Shown here one piece after another: positions 30,723 through 39,454 of a stretch of 64,000 nucleotides of DNA. The notes beneath the pieces were generated by a model that was given only the letters and a program-made list of their open reading frames with translations, was not told the DNA's origin and did not search any database. Both the position numbers and the translations under genes were made by a program. The DNA comes from Catenulispora acidiphila DSM 44928 (GTDB taxonomy: Bacteria > Actinomycetota > Actinomycetes > Streptomycetales > Catenulisporaceae). How positions within the stretch are numbered: position 1 is the first letter of the stretch; each line of letters begins with the position of its first letter. The stretch is taken from positions 8,164,229 to 8,228,228 of the forward strand of contig NC_013131.1 of NCBI RefSeq assembly GCF_000024025.1. Direction: 5' to 3'.

Positions 30723-32075
30723 ATGGACCTGATCGGCATGAAGCACGCGATCGTGGTGGACCTCGGATACGGCGACGCCGGCAAGGGCTCGACCGTGGAC
30801 TGGCTCTGCTCCCCCGGACACGCCGAACCCCGCGCCGCCTCCCGGATCCGCGCCGTCATCCGCTTCAACGGCGGCGCGCAGGCGGGGCACAACGTGATCA
30901 CCCCCGACGGCCGCCACCACACCTTCGCGCAGTTCGGCGCCGGCACGTTCCACGGCGTGCCGACGCACCTGTCCCGCTTCATGCTCGTGGAGCCGTTCGC
31001 CCTCGCCGCCGAGGCCGCGCACCTGGCCGAACTCGGCATCGGCAACCCGTTCGCCCTGCTGTCGGCGGACTCCCGCGCGCTGATCACCACCCCCTACCAC
31101 CGTGCCGCGAACCGCGTGCGCGAATCGGCCCGGGACCGCACCCCCGGGTCGGCCCGCCACGGGACCTGCGGCATGGGGATCGGCGAGACGGTCTCCTTCT
31201 CCCTGGCCGTCTCGCCCGATAAGCCACCGCGCGTGGGCGACTGCCGGGACCGCGCGACGCTGGTCAGGAAGCTGACAGCACTGCGCGCCCGCATCGCGGC
31301 GGATCTGGAGCTGTCCGGGCTGCGGCTGCCGGCGGACCTGCCGAGTCCGGAGTTCTGCGCGGACGTCTACCAGGCGTTCGCTCAGCGCGTGCGGATCGTG
31401 GACGAGGAGTGCAGCGGATACCTCGCCGCGCTCCTGGACTCCGGGCCCTGCGTCTTCGAAGGCGCGCAGGGCGTGCTGCTGGACGAGTGGTACGGCTTCC
31501 ACCCGCACACGACCTGGTCGACGACCACCTTCGCCAACGCCGAGGAGTTGCTGAAGGAGTCCGGCCAGGAGACCGGCAACGCGGCGCGCCTCGGCGTGGT
31601 CCGCACCTACAGCACCCGGCACGGCGCCGGGCCGTTCGTCCCCGAGGACGCGGCGCTGGCCCCGCACCTGCCGGAGCCGCACAACGAGACCGGAACGTGG
31701 CAGGGGGCGTTCCGGATCGGGCACTTCGACGCGGTGGCGCATCGCTACGCGCTCGACGTGTGCGGCGGCGCCGACGCGCTGGTGGTCACGCACGCGGACG
31801 CCCGGGCGGACGGCCGGCGCCTGTGCCGGGCCTATCAGGCCTCGGCGGACGTGCCGGCGATGGAGAAGCTGCCGCGCAGCCTGATGCCGGACCTGGACTA
31901 TCAGCGGCTGCTGACGAAGACCGTGTCGTCGTGCACGCCGGTGTACGACGACGGTCCGCGGGACCAGCGCGACTGGCCGGACGTCATCGAGGAGGCGCTG
32001 GGGACGCCGGTCGGGGTGGTCTCCTCGGGCCCGACGTGGCGCGAGAAGGCCGCGCGCCTGCCCTGCGCGAAATAG
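30723..32075 (+). CDS. Divergent adenylosuccinate-synthetase paralogue
   Basis: 450 residues of the PurA fold. Kept: P-loop VDLGYGDAGKGSTVDWL with the catalytic Asp (about D18), FNGGAQAGHN with the catalytic His (about H56), GTCGMGIGET, VFEGAQGVLLDEWYGFHP, and TYSTRHGAGPFVPED. Changed: the L-aspartate-binding loop, normally an arginine-rich GATTGRRR-type segment, reads GTWQGAFRIG at about 324-333, and the guanine-recognition TKxD reads THAD. It may still use GTP, but is probably specific for something other than aspartate and IMP. It cannot be assumed to be the housekeeping purA. Likely co-transcribed with the VWA gene. Confidence 0.85.
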   Translation: MDLIGMKHAIVVDLGYGDAGKGSTVDWLCSPGHAEPRAASRIRAVIRFNGGAQAGHNVITPDGRHHTFAQFGAGTFHGVPTHLSRFMLVEPFALAAEAAHLAELGIGNPFALLSADSRALITTPYHRAANRVRESARDRTPGSARHGTCGMGIGETVSFSLAVSPDKPPRVGDCRDRATLVRKLTALRARIAADLELSGLRLPADLPSPEFCADVYQAFAQRVRIVDEECSGYLAALLDSGPCVFEGAQGVLLDEWYGFHPHTTWSTTTFANAEELLKESGQETGNAARLGVVRTYSTRHGAGPFVPEDAALAPHLPEPHNETGTWQGAFRIGHFDAVAHRYALDVCGGADALVVTHADARADGRRLCRAYQASADVPAMEKLPRSLMPDLDYQRLLTKTVSSCTPVYDDGPRDQRDWPDVIEEALGTPVGVVSSGPTWREKAARLPCAK

Positions 32076-32124
32076 TGCGCGTGCAGGACAGGCGCGGGAG
32101 GCTGTGCGGCAGCCGCCGGGAGCT

Positions 32125-32179
32125 ACTCAGGGAGTTGCTCAGGGAGTTGCTCAGGGAGTTGCTCAGGGAGTTGCTCAGG
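32125..32179. repeat. 12-bp tandem repeat, over four copies
   Basis: GCTCAGGGAGTT repeats four times (first copy ACTCAGGGAGTT) plus a 7-bp remnant, with another stray copy near 32200. It fills the 194-bp gap between the convergent PurA-like and HIT genes. Nothing else is recognised in that gap. Confidence 0.85.
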
Positions 32180-32269
32180 TACCGAGATGCGCCGGGAGTG
32201 ACTCAGGGAGTTGCCCCGGCGCCCCGGTAGTCAGAGGTCGCTCAGGAAGCTGCTCCGGCGCCGCGGTCC

Positions 32270-32632
32270 TCAGGTCCCGAAGTGCGCGAGGAAGTCACCG
32301 CCGAGCACGTGCGCGTGCACATGGAACACCGTCTGCCCGGCATGCGCGTCGGTGTTGAACACCACGCGGTAGCCGCCGTCCGCGATCCCCTCCGTCTTCG
32401 CCACCTCGCGCGCCTCGAGCAGCACGGCGGCGGCCAGCTCGGGCGCGCCGAAGGCGAGCTCGGCGGCGTTGGCGTAGTGCGCGCGCGGGACGATGAGGTC
32501 GTGGACCGGAGCCTGCGGGTTTATGTCTTTGAAGGCGAGCGTGAGGTCCGTCTCGCGGACCACCGTCGCCGGGATCTCGCCGGCCACGATCTTGCAGAAG
32601 AGACAGTCGGGTTGGGGTTGGCCGTCGGCCAT
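32270..32632 (-). CDS. HIT-family nucleotide-binding protein (HinT-like)
   Basis: 120 residues with CLFCKIVAGEIPATVVRETD at the N-terminus and the histidine triad TVFHVHAHVLGG. The family hydrolyses AMP-linked phosphoramidates such as acyl- or lysyl-AMP; it is often the Hint branch. The cytoplasmic protein is a likely homodimer. Two adjacent ATGs (32632 and 32635) follow GAGGAGG; 32632 has the better spacing. Divergent from the DMFase-like gene. Confidence 0.93.
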   Translation of the reverse strand: MADGQPQPDCLFCKIVAGEIPATVVRETDLTLAFKDINPQAPVHDLIVPRAHYANAAELAFGAPELAAAVLLEAREVAKTEGIADGGYRVVFNTDAHAGQTVFHVHAHVLGGDFLAHFGT

Positions 32633-32690
32633 CATGTCCTCCTCGGGCGCCCCGTTGGTGGGGGCTTTTCCGGCGATAGGCTACGGCACC

Positions 32691-34178
32691 ATGCGCCTCC
32701 TCGACGGTTTCGCCCCGTCCGCCGCCGCGATCGGCACCGCCCCCGACGTCCCGGAGCTGAGCGACGACGCCCAGGCGGCGGTCAAGGGCTACGCGTCGGC
32801 CACCGCCGTGTCCCCCGGGGAGTCAGTGGACTTCCACATCTCGGTGGCCGCGCCGCAGGAGATCACCGTCGAGATCTATCGGGTCGGCGCCTATGAGGAC
32901 CACCGCACGGCGCTGCTCGGCAGCAGCGAGCCGGTCGCCGTCGTCCCGCAGCCCGAGCCGGTGACGGACCCTGAGACCGGGATGGTCACCTGCCTGTGGG
33001 AGCCGGCGTGGCGGCTGAACGTGCCGGCGGACTGGAAGTCCGGCGCGTACCTCGCGGTGCTCCGGGCCGCCGACGGCGCCAACTACGTGCCCTTCGCCGT
33101 CCGCGATCTGCGACGCCGCGCGAGCTGGCTCGTGGTCGTGCCCTTCGCCTGCTATCAGGCGTACAACATGTACCCGTTCGACAACGCCCGCGGGAAGAAC
33201 CTGTACTACGGCTTCGACGAGGACGGCGAGCAGAGCAGCAAGCTGCGCGCCTCCTCGGTCTCCTTCCTGCGCCCTTACGAGCTGACCGGCATGCCGCGCG
33301 AAGCCGAGCGCGTCCACGACTTCGTCGTCTGGGCTGAGCGTCAGGGCTATGAGATGGAGTACGCGACGAGCGCCGACCTCGACGAGGGCCGCGTCGACCC
33401 GTTGAACTACAAGGGTCTGATCTTCCCCGGCCACGACGAGTACTGGTCGGCGGGGATGCGCAGAACCCTCGTGAAAGCCCAGGACTCGGGCGTCTCGACG
33501 GTGTTCCTGCAGGCGAACAACGTCTACTGGCACATCCGCTACGAGGGCACGACGATCACCTGCTTCAAGTCGCGCCAGGACCCGGTCAAGACCAAGCGCC
33601 CCGGACAGACCGTGATGTGGCGCGACCTGCGGCTGCCCGAGCAGGAACTGCTGGGCGCGCAGTACGTTAGCCTGGTCAAGGGCGACGCCCCGCTGTTGGT
33701 CGCGAACGCCGACCACTGGTTCTGGCAGGCGGCCGGCGTGAAAGCGGGCGAGGCGTTCCCCGGCCTGGTCGGCGGCGAGGCGGACGCGGTCCACGAGAAG
33801 TATCAGAAGGCTGACGGGACCGAGTTCACCGTCCTGGCCCGCTCCCCCTACACCGACGGCGCCGACCAGACCCGCGAGCAGCAGACGGTCCTGCACCGCA
33901 AGCCCAGCGGCGCGTGGGTCTTCGACGCCGGCACCTTCTTCTGGCCGATGGCGCTGGGCCGCGAGGGCTTCGCCGACCCGCGGATCGAGGCCGCGACCGC
34001 CGCGCTGCTCGCGCGCATCGCCGCCGGGGACGGCCTGGCGTCCCGCTCGGCACGCCGCCGCGCCGCCCTGACCGCCGCCGTGAAGCGCGAGGCCAGCCCG
34101 TCGGCGGTGTCGGCGAAGGCCAAGCCGGTGGTGAAGCGGGTGGGCCGCAAGGTGAAGCACACGCTGAAGCGCTCATAG
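32691..34178 (+). CDS. N,N-dimethylformamidase beta-subunit-like protein
   Basis: 495 residues resembling the large-subunit family of dimethylformamidase. The N-terminal beta sandwich (SPGESVDFHISVAAPQEITV, EIYRVGAYEDHRTALLG) is followed by the core domain with VVPFACYQAYNMYPFDNARG, LYYGFDEDGEQSSKLRASSV, LIFPGHDEYWSAGMRRTLVK, and GAWVFDAGTFFWPMALGREG. It ends in a basic Lys/Arg-rich tail. True substrates of most such proteins are unknown, and no small-subunit gene is nearby, so DMF hydrolysis is not implied. ATG at 32691 with TAGGCT 8 nt upstream suggests a leaderless mRNA. Confidence 0.82.
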   Translation: MRLLDGFAPSAAAIGTAPDVPELSDDAQAAVKGYASATAVSPGESVDFHISVAAPQEITVEIYRVGAYEDHRTALLGSSEPVAVVPQPEPVTDPETGMVTCLWEPAWRLNVPADWKSGAYLAVLRAADGANYVPFAVRDLRRRASWLVVVPFACYQAYNMYPFDNARGKNLYYGFDEDGEQSSKLRASSVSFLRPYELTGMPREAERVHDFVVWAERQGYEMEYATSADLDEGRVDPLNYKGLIFPGHDEYWSAGMRRTLVKAQDSGVSTVFLQANNVYWHIRYEGTTITCFKSRQDPVKTKRPGQTVMWRDLRLPEQELLGAQYVSLVKGDAPLLVANADHWFWQAAGVKAGEAFPGLVGGEADAVHEKYQKADGTEFTVLARSPYTDGADQTREQQTVLHRKPSGAWVFDAGTFFWPMALGREGFADPRIEAATAALLARIAAGDGLASRSARRRAALTAAVKREASPSAVSAKAKPVVKRVGRKVKHTLKRS

Positions 34179-34206
34179 CGCGGCGGCGGATGTATCTTCG
34201 GGCGTC

Positions 34207-34698
34207 ATGACGACGAAGCCCACCAGGCACGTCCGCCTGGACCCGATGACACCTGACGAATACCGGCCGTGGAGCACCAAGGTCGCCTCGGCCTACGCGC
34301 TGGCCCAAGTCGGCGAGGGCCACTGGGCCATCGAGACGGCTCAGCAGCAGGGGTGGGACGTCGTGCAGGACCTGCTTCCCGCGGGTCCGGCGTCCCCCGG
34401 CCAGCACCTGTGGACCGCCCGGGACGCCGACACCGAGCGGCAGGTCGGCGCACTGTGGGTCGCGATACGCGCCGCCGGTTTCAGCACGGAGGCGTTCGTC
34501 TACGACATCCACGTCGAAGACGAGTTCCAGGGGGAGGGATACGGCCGCGCCATCATGGAGGCAGCCGCGGCGGCGTCTCGCGCGCTCGGTGCCGTGCACG
34601 TCGCGCTGAACGTGCACGGCAGCAACGAGACCGCCTACCGGCTCTACAGGAGCCTGGGCTACGAGGTCACCAACCGGCACATGCGGCTGGGGCTGTAG
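34207..34698 (+). CDS. GNAT-family N-acetyltransferase
   Basis: 163 residues. Acetyl-CoA binding motif VEDEFQGEGYGRAIMEAAAA, then VHVALNVHGSNETAYRLYRS and the terminal LGYEVTNRHMRL. Similar to protein or small-amine acetyltransferases; substrate unknown. The ATG follows TATCTT by 8 nt with no ribosome site, so a leaderless start is likely. It follows the DMFase-like gene after 28 bp, but its own promoter-like hexamer suggests independent expression. Confidence 0.88.
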   Translation: MTTKPTRHVRLDPMTPDEYRPWSTKVASAYALAQVGEGHWAIETAQQQGWDVVQDLLPAGPASPGQHLWTARDADTERQVGALWVAIRAAGFSTEAFVYDIHVEDEFQGEGYGRAIMEAAAAASRALGAVHVALNVHGSNETAYRLYRSLGYEVTNRHMRLGL

Positions 34699-34761
34699 CG
34701 CCGACGGCGCCGACTGTGCGGACAGCGCCGATGGCGCTAACAGTGCCGATGGAGCCGAAGG

Positions 34762-35085
34762 TCAGGCGCCCCACCCATAGGCGTCACCGGTGTCAAGCTC
34801 CTGCCAGAACGAGGGCTCCGGCGGTCCCGTCACCCCGGCGGCCTGCATGATCGGCATGATCGCCGCCTGCTGCTCGGAGAAGAACGCCTCGAAGCTCTGC
34901 CGGTCGGGCCACTCGTCGAGCACCAGCATGCCGCCGTCCCCGTCGGAGCCGTAGAAGCGGTGGGCGATGAGGCCGTGGCCCTTCGCCGACTCGACGACGT
35001 TCTTCAATGCGTCCGGGTTGTCCTTCGCGTACTGCTCCAGCGCCTTGGGATCCCCGTTGAACTTCAGCGTCAAGAACACGGACAT
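34762..35085 (-). CDS. Small ABM-like dimeric alpha-beta barrel protein
   Basis: 107 residues: MSVFLTLKFNGDPKALEQYA, KGHGLIAHRFYGSDGDGGML, EWPDRQSFEAFFSEQQAAIM. The layout fits antibiotic-biosynthesis-monooxygenase-like or stress-responsive dimeric barrel proteins. No catalytic residue can be assigned. It is on the same strand as rsmE, 117 bp after it, with its own ATG and AGAGGAG site, so either linked or independent transcription is possible. Confidence 0.75.
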   Translation of the reverse strand: MSVFLTLKFNGDPKALEQYAKDNPDALKNVVESAKGHGLIAHRFYGSDGDGGMLVLDEWPDRQSFEAFFSEQQAAIMPIMQAAGVTGPPEPSFWQELDTGDAYGWGA

Positions 35086-35202
35086 GGCTGCTCCTCTCGG
35101 CGTGCGCGCACAGCGCGCACCAGGGTGGTTGAGCAGTACCAGTCGATCGCCTCGCGGACTGCGCCGCGTCGCTCACTACGCCATCCGGACGAGGATGCGC
35201 CG

Positions 35203-35946
35203 CTACCCCCAGCGGCCCGACTTCGCCAGCACCACTGTCGCCGCAGCAGTCCCGGCCGTGGACGTCCGCAACACCGTCGGGCCCATCTTGTAGGCCCGCG
35301 CGCCGGCCGCCTCGAACGCCGCCAGCTCCTGGGGCGAGATCGACCCCTCCGGACCGATCACCAGCACCACCGAGCCCTGACGCACCACGTCCAGACCCGC
35401 CAGAGGTGTCTCAGCATCCTCATGAAGTACCAGCGCCTGGTCCGCGCCGGCGAGCAGTTCGGCCACCTCGGCGGTCGAATGCAGCGACCTCACGGTCGGC
35501 CACCACGCGCGCCGGGACTGCTTCGCCGCCTCGCGCGCCGTCGCCCGCCACTTGTTCAGCGCCTTCTCGCCGCGCTCGCCCTTCCACTGCACGATCGACC
35601 GGCTCGCCGCCCACGGCACCACCGCGTCGACGCCGATCTCGGTCATCGTCTCCACGGCGGTCTCACCGCGGTCGCCCTTGGGCAGCGCCTGGACGACGGT
35701 GACGCGCGGCTCCGGCGCCGGGGTGCGCACCACGTCGCGGACGTCCAGCTCCAGCCAGTCCTTGTGCGCCACCGCCACCACGCACTCGGCGACGACGCCC
35801 TGGCCGCCGGCGAGGTCCACGCGCTCCCCGGCCGTCAGCCGGCGTACCAGAGCCGCGTGGCGCCCCTCCGCGCCGTCCAGACGCACGCGAGCACCGCGGT
35901 CGGCCGTCTCAGTGTCCTGCCAGAAGAAGACCGGTGCGGTGCTCAC
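35203..35946 (-). CDS. rsmE: 16S rRNA (uracil-1498-N3)-methyltransferase
   Basis: 247 residues of the SPOUT superfamily with a PUA-like N-terminus (RHAALVRRLTAGERVDLAGG) and the knotted SAM site at the C-terminus (GSVVLVIGPEGSISPQELAA, MGPTVLRTSTAGTAAATVVL). Methylates N3 of U1498 in 16S rRNA using SAM. GTG start. Placed directly downstream of dnaJ, the usual order hrcA-dnaJ-rsmE. Confidence 0.96.
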   Translation of the reverse strand: MSTAPVFFWQDTETADRGARVRLDGAEGRHAALVRRLTAGERVDLAGGQGVVAECVVAVAHKDWLELDVRDVVRTPAPEPRVTVVQALPKGDRGETAVETMTEIGVDAVVPWAASRSIVQWKGERGEKALNKWRATAREAAKQSRRAWWPTVRSLHSTAEVAELLAGADQALVLHEDAETPLAGLDVVRQGSVVLVIGPEGSISPQELAAFEAAGARAYKMGPTVLRTSTAGTAAATVVLAKSGRWG

Positions 35947-36028
35947 GTGGTTCCTTTGCGTCCTGACCGTGTTCTGCTGTGGTGCCGCGCTGCTGCCTCG
36001 TTGTGCTGCTATCAGGTTGTGCTGTGCG

Positions 36029-37171
36029 CTAGCGGGCGTTGAAGGCGTCCCGCAGCCGCGAGAACAGCTTCTGCTGCCCCGGCGCGAACTCCCCGGAGGG
36101 ACGCTCCTCGCCGCGCAGCTTCGCCAACCGGCGCAGCAGCTCCTCCTGCTCGGGGTCCAGCTTCGACGGCGTCTTGACCTCGACGTGCACGACGAGGTCG
36201 CCGCGGCCGGTCCCGCCGGTGCCGTCGCGCCGCAGGTGCTGGATGCCGCGTCCGCGCAGCGTGATCGCGTGCCCGGACTGGGTTCCGGGGCGCACGTCGA
36301 TCTCGGCGGGCCCGTCCAGCGTCTCCAGCGGCAGCTTGGTCCCCAGGGAGGCGGCGGTCATCGGCAGCGTCATCGTGCAGTGCAGGTCGTCCCCGCGCCG
36401 CTGGAATATCGGGTGCGGCAGCTCGACGATCTCGATGAACAGGTCGCCGGCCGGACCGCCGCCGGGACCGACCTCGCCCTCGCCGGCGAGCTGGATCCGG
36501 GTGCCGTTGTCCACGCCCGGCGGGATCTTCACGGTCAGCTTGCGCCGGGTGCGCACCCGGCCCTCGCCGCTGCACTCCGGGCACGGCGAGGGGACAACCG
36601 TGCCGAAGCCCTGGCACTGCGGGCACGGCCGGGAGGTCATGACCTGGCCCAGGAACGAGCGGGTGACCTGGGAGACCTCGCCGCGGCCGTTGCACATGTC
36701 GCAGGTGACCGGGTGGGTGCCCGGCGCCGAGCCCTCGCCGGAGCAGGCCACGCAGATCACCGCGGTGTCCACGGTGATCTCGCGCGCCGACCCGAAGGCG
36801 GCGTCGGACAGCTCGATCTCGATCCGGATCAGCGCGTCGTTGCCCTTGCGGACCCGCGAGCGCGGCCCGCGCGAGGTCTGCCCGCCGAAGAACGCGTCCA
36901 TGATGTCGGTGAAGCCGAAGCCGGCGAAGCCGCCCGCGGCGCCGCCGGCGCCCCGCGGGTCGCCGCCGAGGTCGTACATCTGCCGCTTCTGCGGGTCCGA
37001 CAGGACCTCGTAGGCCATGCCTATCTCTTTGAACCGCTCCTGGGTCCCCGGATCCGGGTTGACGTCCGGATGCAGTTCACGGGCCAGGCGCCGGTATGCC
37101 TTCTTGATCTCGTCCTGAGTGGCGTCTCGCCGTACGCCCAAGACCGTGTAGTAATCCGTCGACACCGACAT
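36029..37171 (-). CDS. dnaJ: Chaperone DnaJ (type with zinc fingers)
   Basis: 380 residues. J-domain with HPD ([20 protein letters not shown]), G/F-rich linker ([20 protein letters not shown]), four CxxCxGxG zinc motifs ([32 protein letters not shown]), and C-terminal substrate-binding domains (IKGRGIQHL-like [20 protein letters not shown]). Co-chaperone that stimulates DnaK and delivers unfolded proteins. This is the hrcA-linked DnaJ, probably DnaJ2. Expressed from the CIRCE-controlled hrcA operon. Confidence 0.96.
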   Translation of the reverse strand: MSVSTDYYTVLGVRRDATQDEIKKAYRRLARELHPDVNPDPGTQERFKEIGMAYEVLSDPQKRQMYDLGGDPRGAGGAAGGFAGFGFTDIMDAFFGGQTSRGPRSRVRKGNDALIRIEIELSDAAFGSAREITVDTAVICVACSGEGSAPGTHPVTCDMCNGRGEVSQVTRSFLGQVMTSRPCPQCQGFGTVVPSPCPECSGEGRVRTRRKLTVKIPPGVDNGTRIQLAGEGEVGPGGGPAGDLFIEIVELPHPIFQRRGDDLHCTMTLPMTAASLGTKLPLETLDGPAEIDVRPGTQSGHAITLRGRGIQHLRRDGTGGTGRGDLVVHVEVKTPSKLDPEQEELLRRLAKLRGEERPSGEFAPGQQKLFSRLRDAFNAR

Positions 37172-37277
37172 GCCCTCGCTTGATTCCGCCCGGAAAAACT
37201 GCCTAAGTACACGCTACGCCCGCCCGTCGCCCGGCCACCGCCCCTGATGGAGGCGCAAGCGCCACGGATTAATTGAA

Positions 37278-38309
37278 CTAAGTCTCAGCCAGTATGCGCC
37301 CCACATAAGCGGCTACGGCGGTGACCGCGCCCATCATGCCGGGGTAATCCATCCGGGTGGGCCCGAGGACGCCCAGGTGGGCGACCACGTCCTTCTCCCC
37401 CCGACCATATCCGGTGCTCACGACCGACGTGGTGATCAGACCCTCGTGCGCGTTCTCGTGCCCGATCCGTACGGTGAGACCAGACTGCGCCTCACCCAAC
37501 AACCGCAGCAGCACCACTTGTTCCTCCAGCGCTTCCAGGACCGGGTACACCGTGTCCGGGAAGTCGTGGCGGAAGCGCGCCAGGTTGGCGGTGCCGGCCA
37601 TCACGATCCGCTCCTCGCGCTGCTCGACCACCGCGTCCAGCAGGGTCGCGATCAGCACCCCGACCCAGTTGCGGTCCTCGGCGCCGAAGCGCTCGGCGAA
37701 GTCGGCCAGCAGGGTCGGGACGTCGTTCAGCCCGCGCGAGCCCACCTCGGCGTTCAGCCGAGCCCGCACGTCGGCCAGCGTGGCCTCCGGGACGGTGGTG
37801 CCGCAGTCCACGATCCGCTGCTCGACCCGGCCGGTGTCGGTGATCAGCACCAGCATGATCCGGGAGGGGGTCAGCGGCACCAGCTCCACGTGCCGGACCG
37901 CCGAGCGGCTCAGCGAGGGGTACTGGACCACCGCGACCTGCTGCGTTATCTGGGCCAGCAGCCGCACGGTGCGGGCCACCACGTCGTCGAGGTCGACCGC
38001 GCCGTCCAGGAAGGTGTGGATGGCCCGCTTCTCCGCCCCGGACAACGGCTTGACCTGCGAGAGCCGGTCCACGAAGAGCCGGTAGCCCTTGTCGGTGGGG
38101 ACCCGGCCGGCGCTGGTGTGCGGCTGGTGGATGTACCCCTCGTCCTCCAGCGCCGCCATCTCGTTGCGTATCGTCGCCGGCGACACGCCGATGTTGTGCC
38201 GCTCGACCAGGGCCTTGGACCCGACCGGCTCCCTGGTGGCGACGTAGTCCTGCACGATGGCGCGGAGCACGTCGAGCTTGCGCTCGTCGAGCTTGTTTTC
38301 GGCCGTCAC
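37278..38309 (-). CDS. hrcA: Heat-inducible transcription repressor HrcA
   Basis: 343 residues. Winged helix at the N-terminus ([40 protein letters not shown]), a central GAF-like dimer domain, and C-terminal [20 protein letters not shown] with [20 protein letters not shown]. Binds CIRCE elements as a repressor and needs GroEL for activity. GTG start. It heads the hrcA-dnaJ-rsmE run, and a CIRCE-like site at 38360 upstream implies self-control. Confidence 0.97.
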   Translation of the reverse strand: MTAENKLDERKLDVLRAIVQDYVATREPVGSKALVERHNIGVSPATIRNEMAALEDEGYIHQPHTSAGRVPTDKGYRLFVDRLSQVKPLSGAEKRAIHTFLDGAVDLDDVVARTVRLLAQITQQVAVVQYPSLSRSAVRHVELVPLTPSRIMLVLITDTGRVEQRIVDCGTTVPEATLADVRARLNAEVGSRGLNDVPTLLADFAERFGAEDRNWVGVLIATLLDAVVEQREERIVMAGTANLARFRHDFPDTVYPVLEALEEQVVLLRLLGEAQSGLTVRIGHENAHEGLITTSVVSTGYGRGEKDVVAHLGVLGPTRMDYPGMMGAVTAVAAYVGRILAET

Positions 38310-38359
38310 ACCCGCCTCCGCATCTGGCCGGCCCTGCCGGACCCCTCATCGCCGCTCGC

Positions 38360-38386
38360 CTGGCACTCACCGAGGTGGAGTGCCAG
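38360..38386. promoter_or_regulatory. CIRCE operator before hrcA
   Basis: CTGGCACTC-N9-GAGTGCCAG, a perfect 9-bp inverted repeat with the 9-nt spacer typical of CIRCE. The core GCACTC/GAGTGC is kept; only the outer TTA/TAA of the classical consensus differs (CTG/CAG). It lies 51 bp before the hrcA start. Confidence 0.92.
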
Positions 38387-38556
38387 GGCATTCCTTTCAG
38401 TGTAACGGCGTGTAGCCGCTCTTGGTCCTTCCCCCCGTGCGCAATCCGATGCGGCCCAGGTCGAAGCCGCCGGTCAGGGGGCACGGCGCTCACCTGTCCC
38501 GACGTCGGCCCCGCGTTGACCCGCGGTGATCCGCCGACGGCTGGCAGGATCGGGCC

Positions 38557-39444
38557 ATGAGTGCCTGGACCGAGACCGCCGACCGCGTCTTCACCCGCCG
38601 CTTCGACCCCGTCAACGTCACCGTGACCGCCGTGCTCGGCGGTGACGGCGTCCTGGTCGCCGACACCCGCTGCAGCGTGCAGGAGGGCCGGGAACTGCGC
38701 GAGGAGTTGACGAAGCTCACACCGCTGCCGGTGCGCTGGGTCGTCAACACGCACACCCACTTCGATCACATGTGGGGCAACGCAGCCTTCGACATCCCGC
38801 ACCAGGAACCGCCTGCGGCCTTCTGGGGACACGAGAACATGCCCGACTTCGACCCCGAGGACCCGGAGTTCGCCACGTTCAGCGAATACCTGCTGCGCGA
38901 GGGCGGTCCGGAGTGGCAGGCGAAGCTGGACGAGCTGGTGGTCCGCAAACCCGATCACCTCGTCGCCGGGCAGCACCGGCTCGACCTCGGCGGCCGGATC
39001 GCCGAACTGCGCCACGTCGGCCGCGGCCACACCGACAACGATCTCGTCGTCTGGCTGCCGGACGCGGCGGTGGCGATCAGCGGCGACCTGGTCGAGCAGT
39101 CCGGTCCGGTGGCGTTCGGCACGGACTCCTTCCCGCTGGACTGGCCCGCGACGCTGACCGCGCTCGCCGACCTCACCGGCCCTGCCGACCTAGCTGACCG
39201 CACCGGACTCGCCCCGGCGGACCCGATCTTCATCCCCGGCCACGGCGACCCCGCCGGGCGCGCATTCCTTCAGGAGCAACAGGATTTCGTCACCCGGGTC
39301 GCCGCGGAGATCCGGCGCCTGCACGGCGACGGCGTCCCGGTCGAGCGCGCGGTCGACGCCGGCGCCTGGCCGATCGAGGACGGCGCGCACTTCGCCCAAG
39401 CGGTCAAGCGCGGCTACGCCCAACTGACCGGCGCGCTCCCGTAA
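38557..39444 (+). CDS. Metallo-beta-lactamase fold hydrolase
   Basis: 295 residues. Zinc motif HTHFDHMWGN (HxHxDH), then LRHVGRGHTDNDLVVWLPDA and IFIPGHGDPAGRAF for the remaining ligands. An extra ~60-residue insertion includes AFWGHENMPDFDPEDPEF. Resembles cyclase/MBL hydrolases; substrate unknown. CAGGAT lies 6 nt before the ATG, so probably leaderless. Divergent from hrcA, and immediately followed by the DUF3097 gene. Confidence 0.9.
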   Translation: MSAWTETADRVFTRRFDPVNVTVTAVLGGDGVLVADTRCSVQEGRELREELTKLTPLPVRWVVNTHTHFDHMWGNAAFDIPHQEPPAAFWGHENMPDFDPEDPEFATFSEYLLREGGPEWQAKLDELVVRKPDHLVAGQHRLDLGGRIAELRHVGRGHTDNDLVVWLPDAAVAISGDLVEQSGPVAFGTDSFPLDWPATLTALADLTGPADLADRTGLAPADPIFIPGHGDPAGRAFLQEQQDFVTRVAAEIRRLHGDGVPVERAVDAGAWPIEDGAHFAQAVKRGYAQLTGALP

Positions 39445-39454
39445 TCTGGCGGGC

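Noticed and set aside
30723-32075. Housekeeping purA
   Set aside because: The aspartate-binding loop and guanine motif differ from canonical PurA, and it is paired with a VWA gene, so I did not assign the purA symbol.
32691-34178. Functional dimethylformamidase
   Set aside because: No small-subunit gene nearby, and family members have diverse or unknown substrates.
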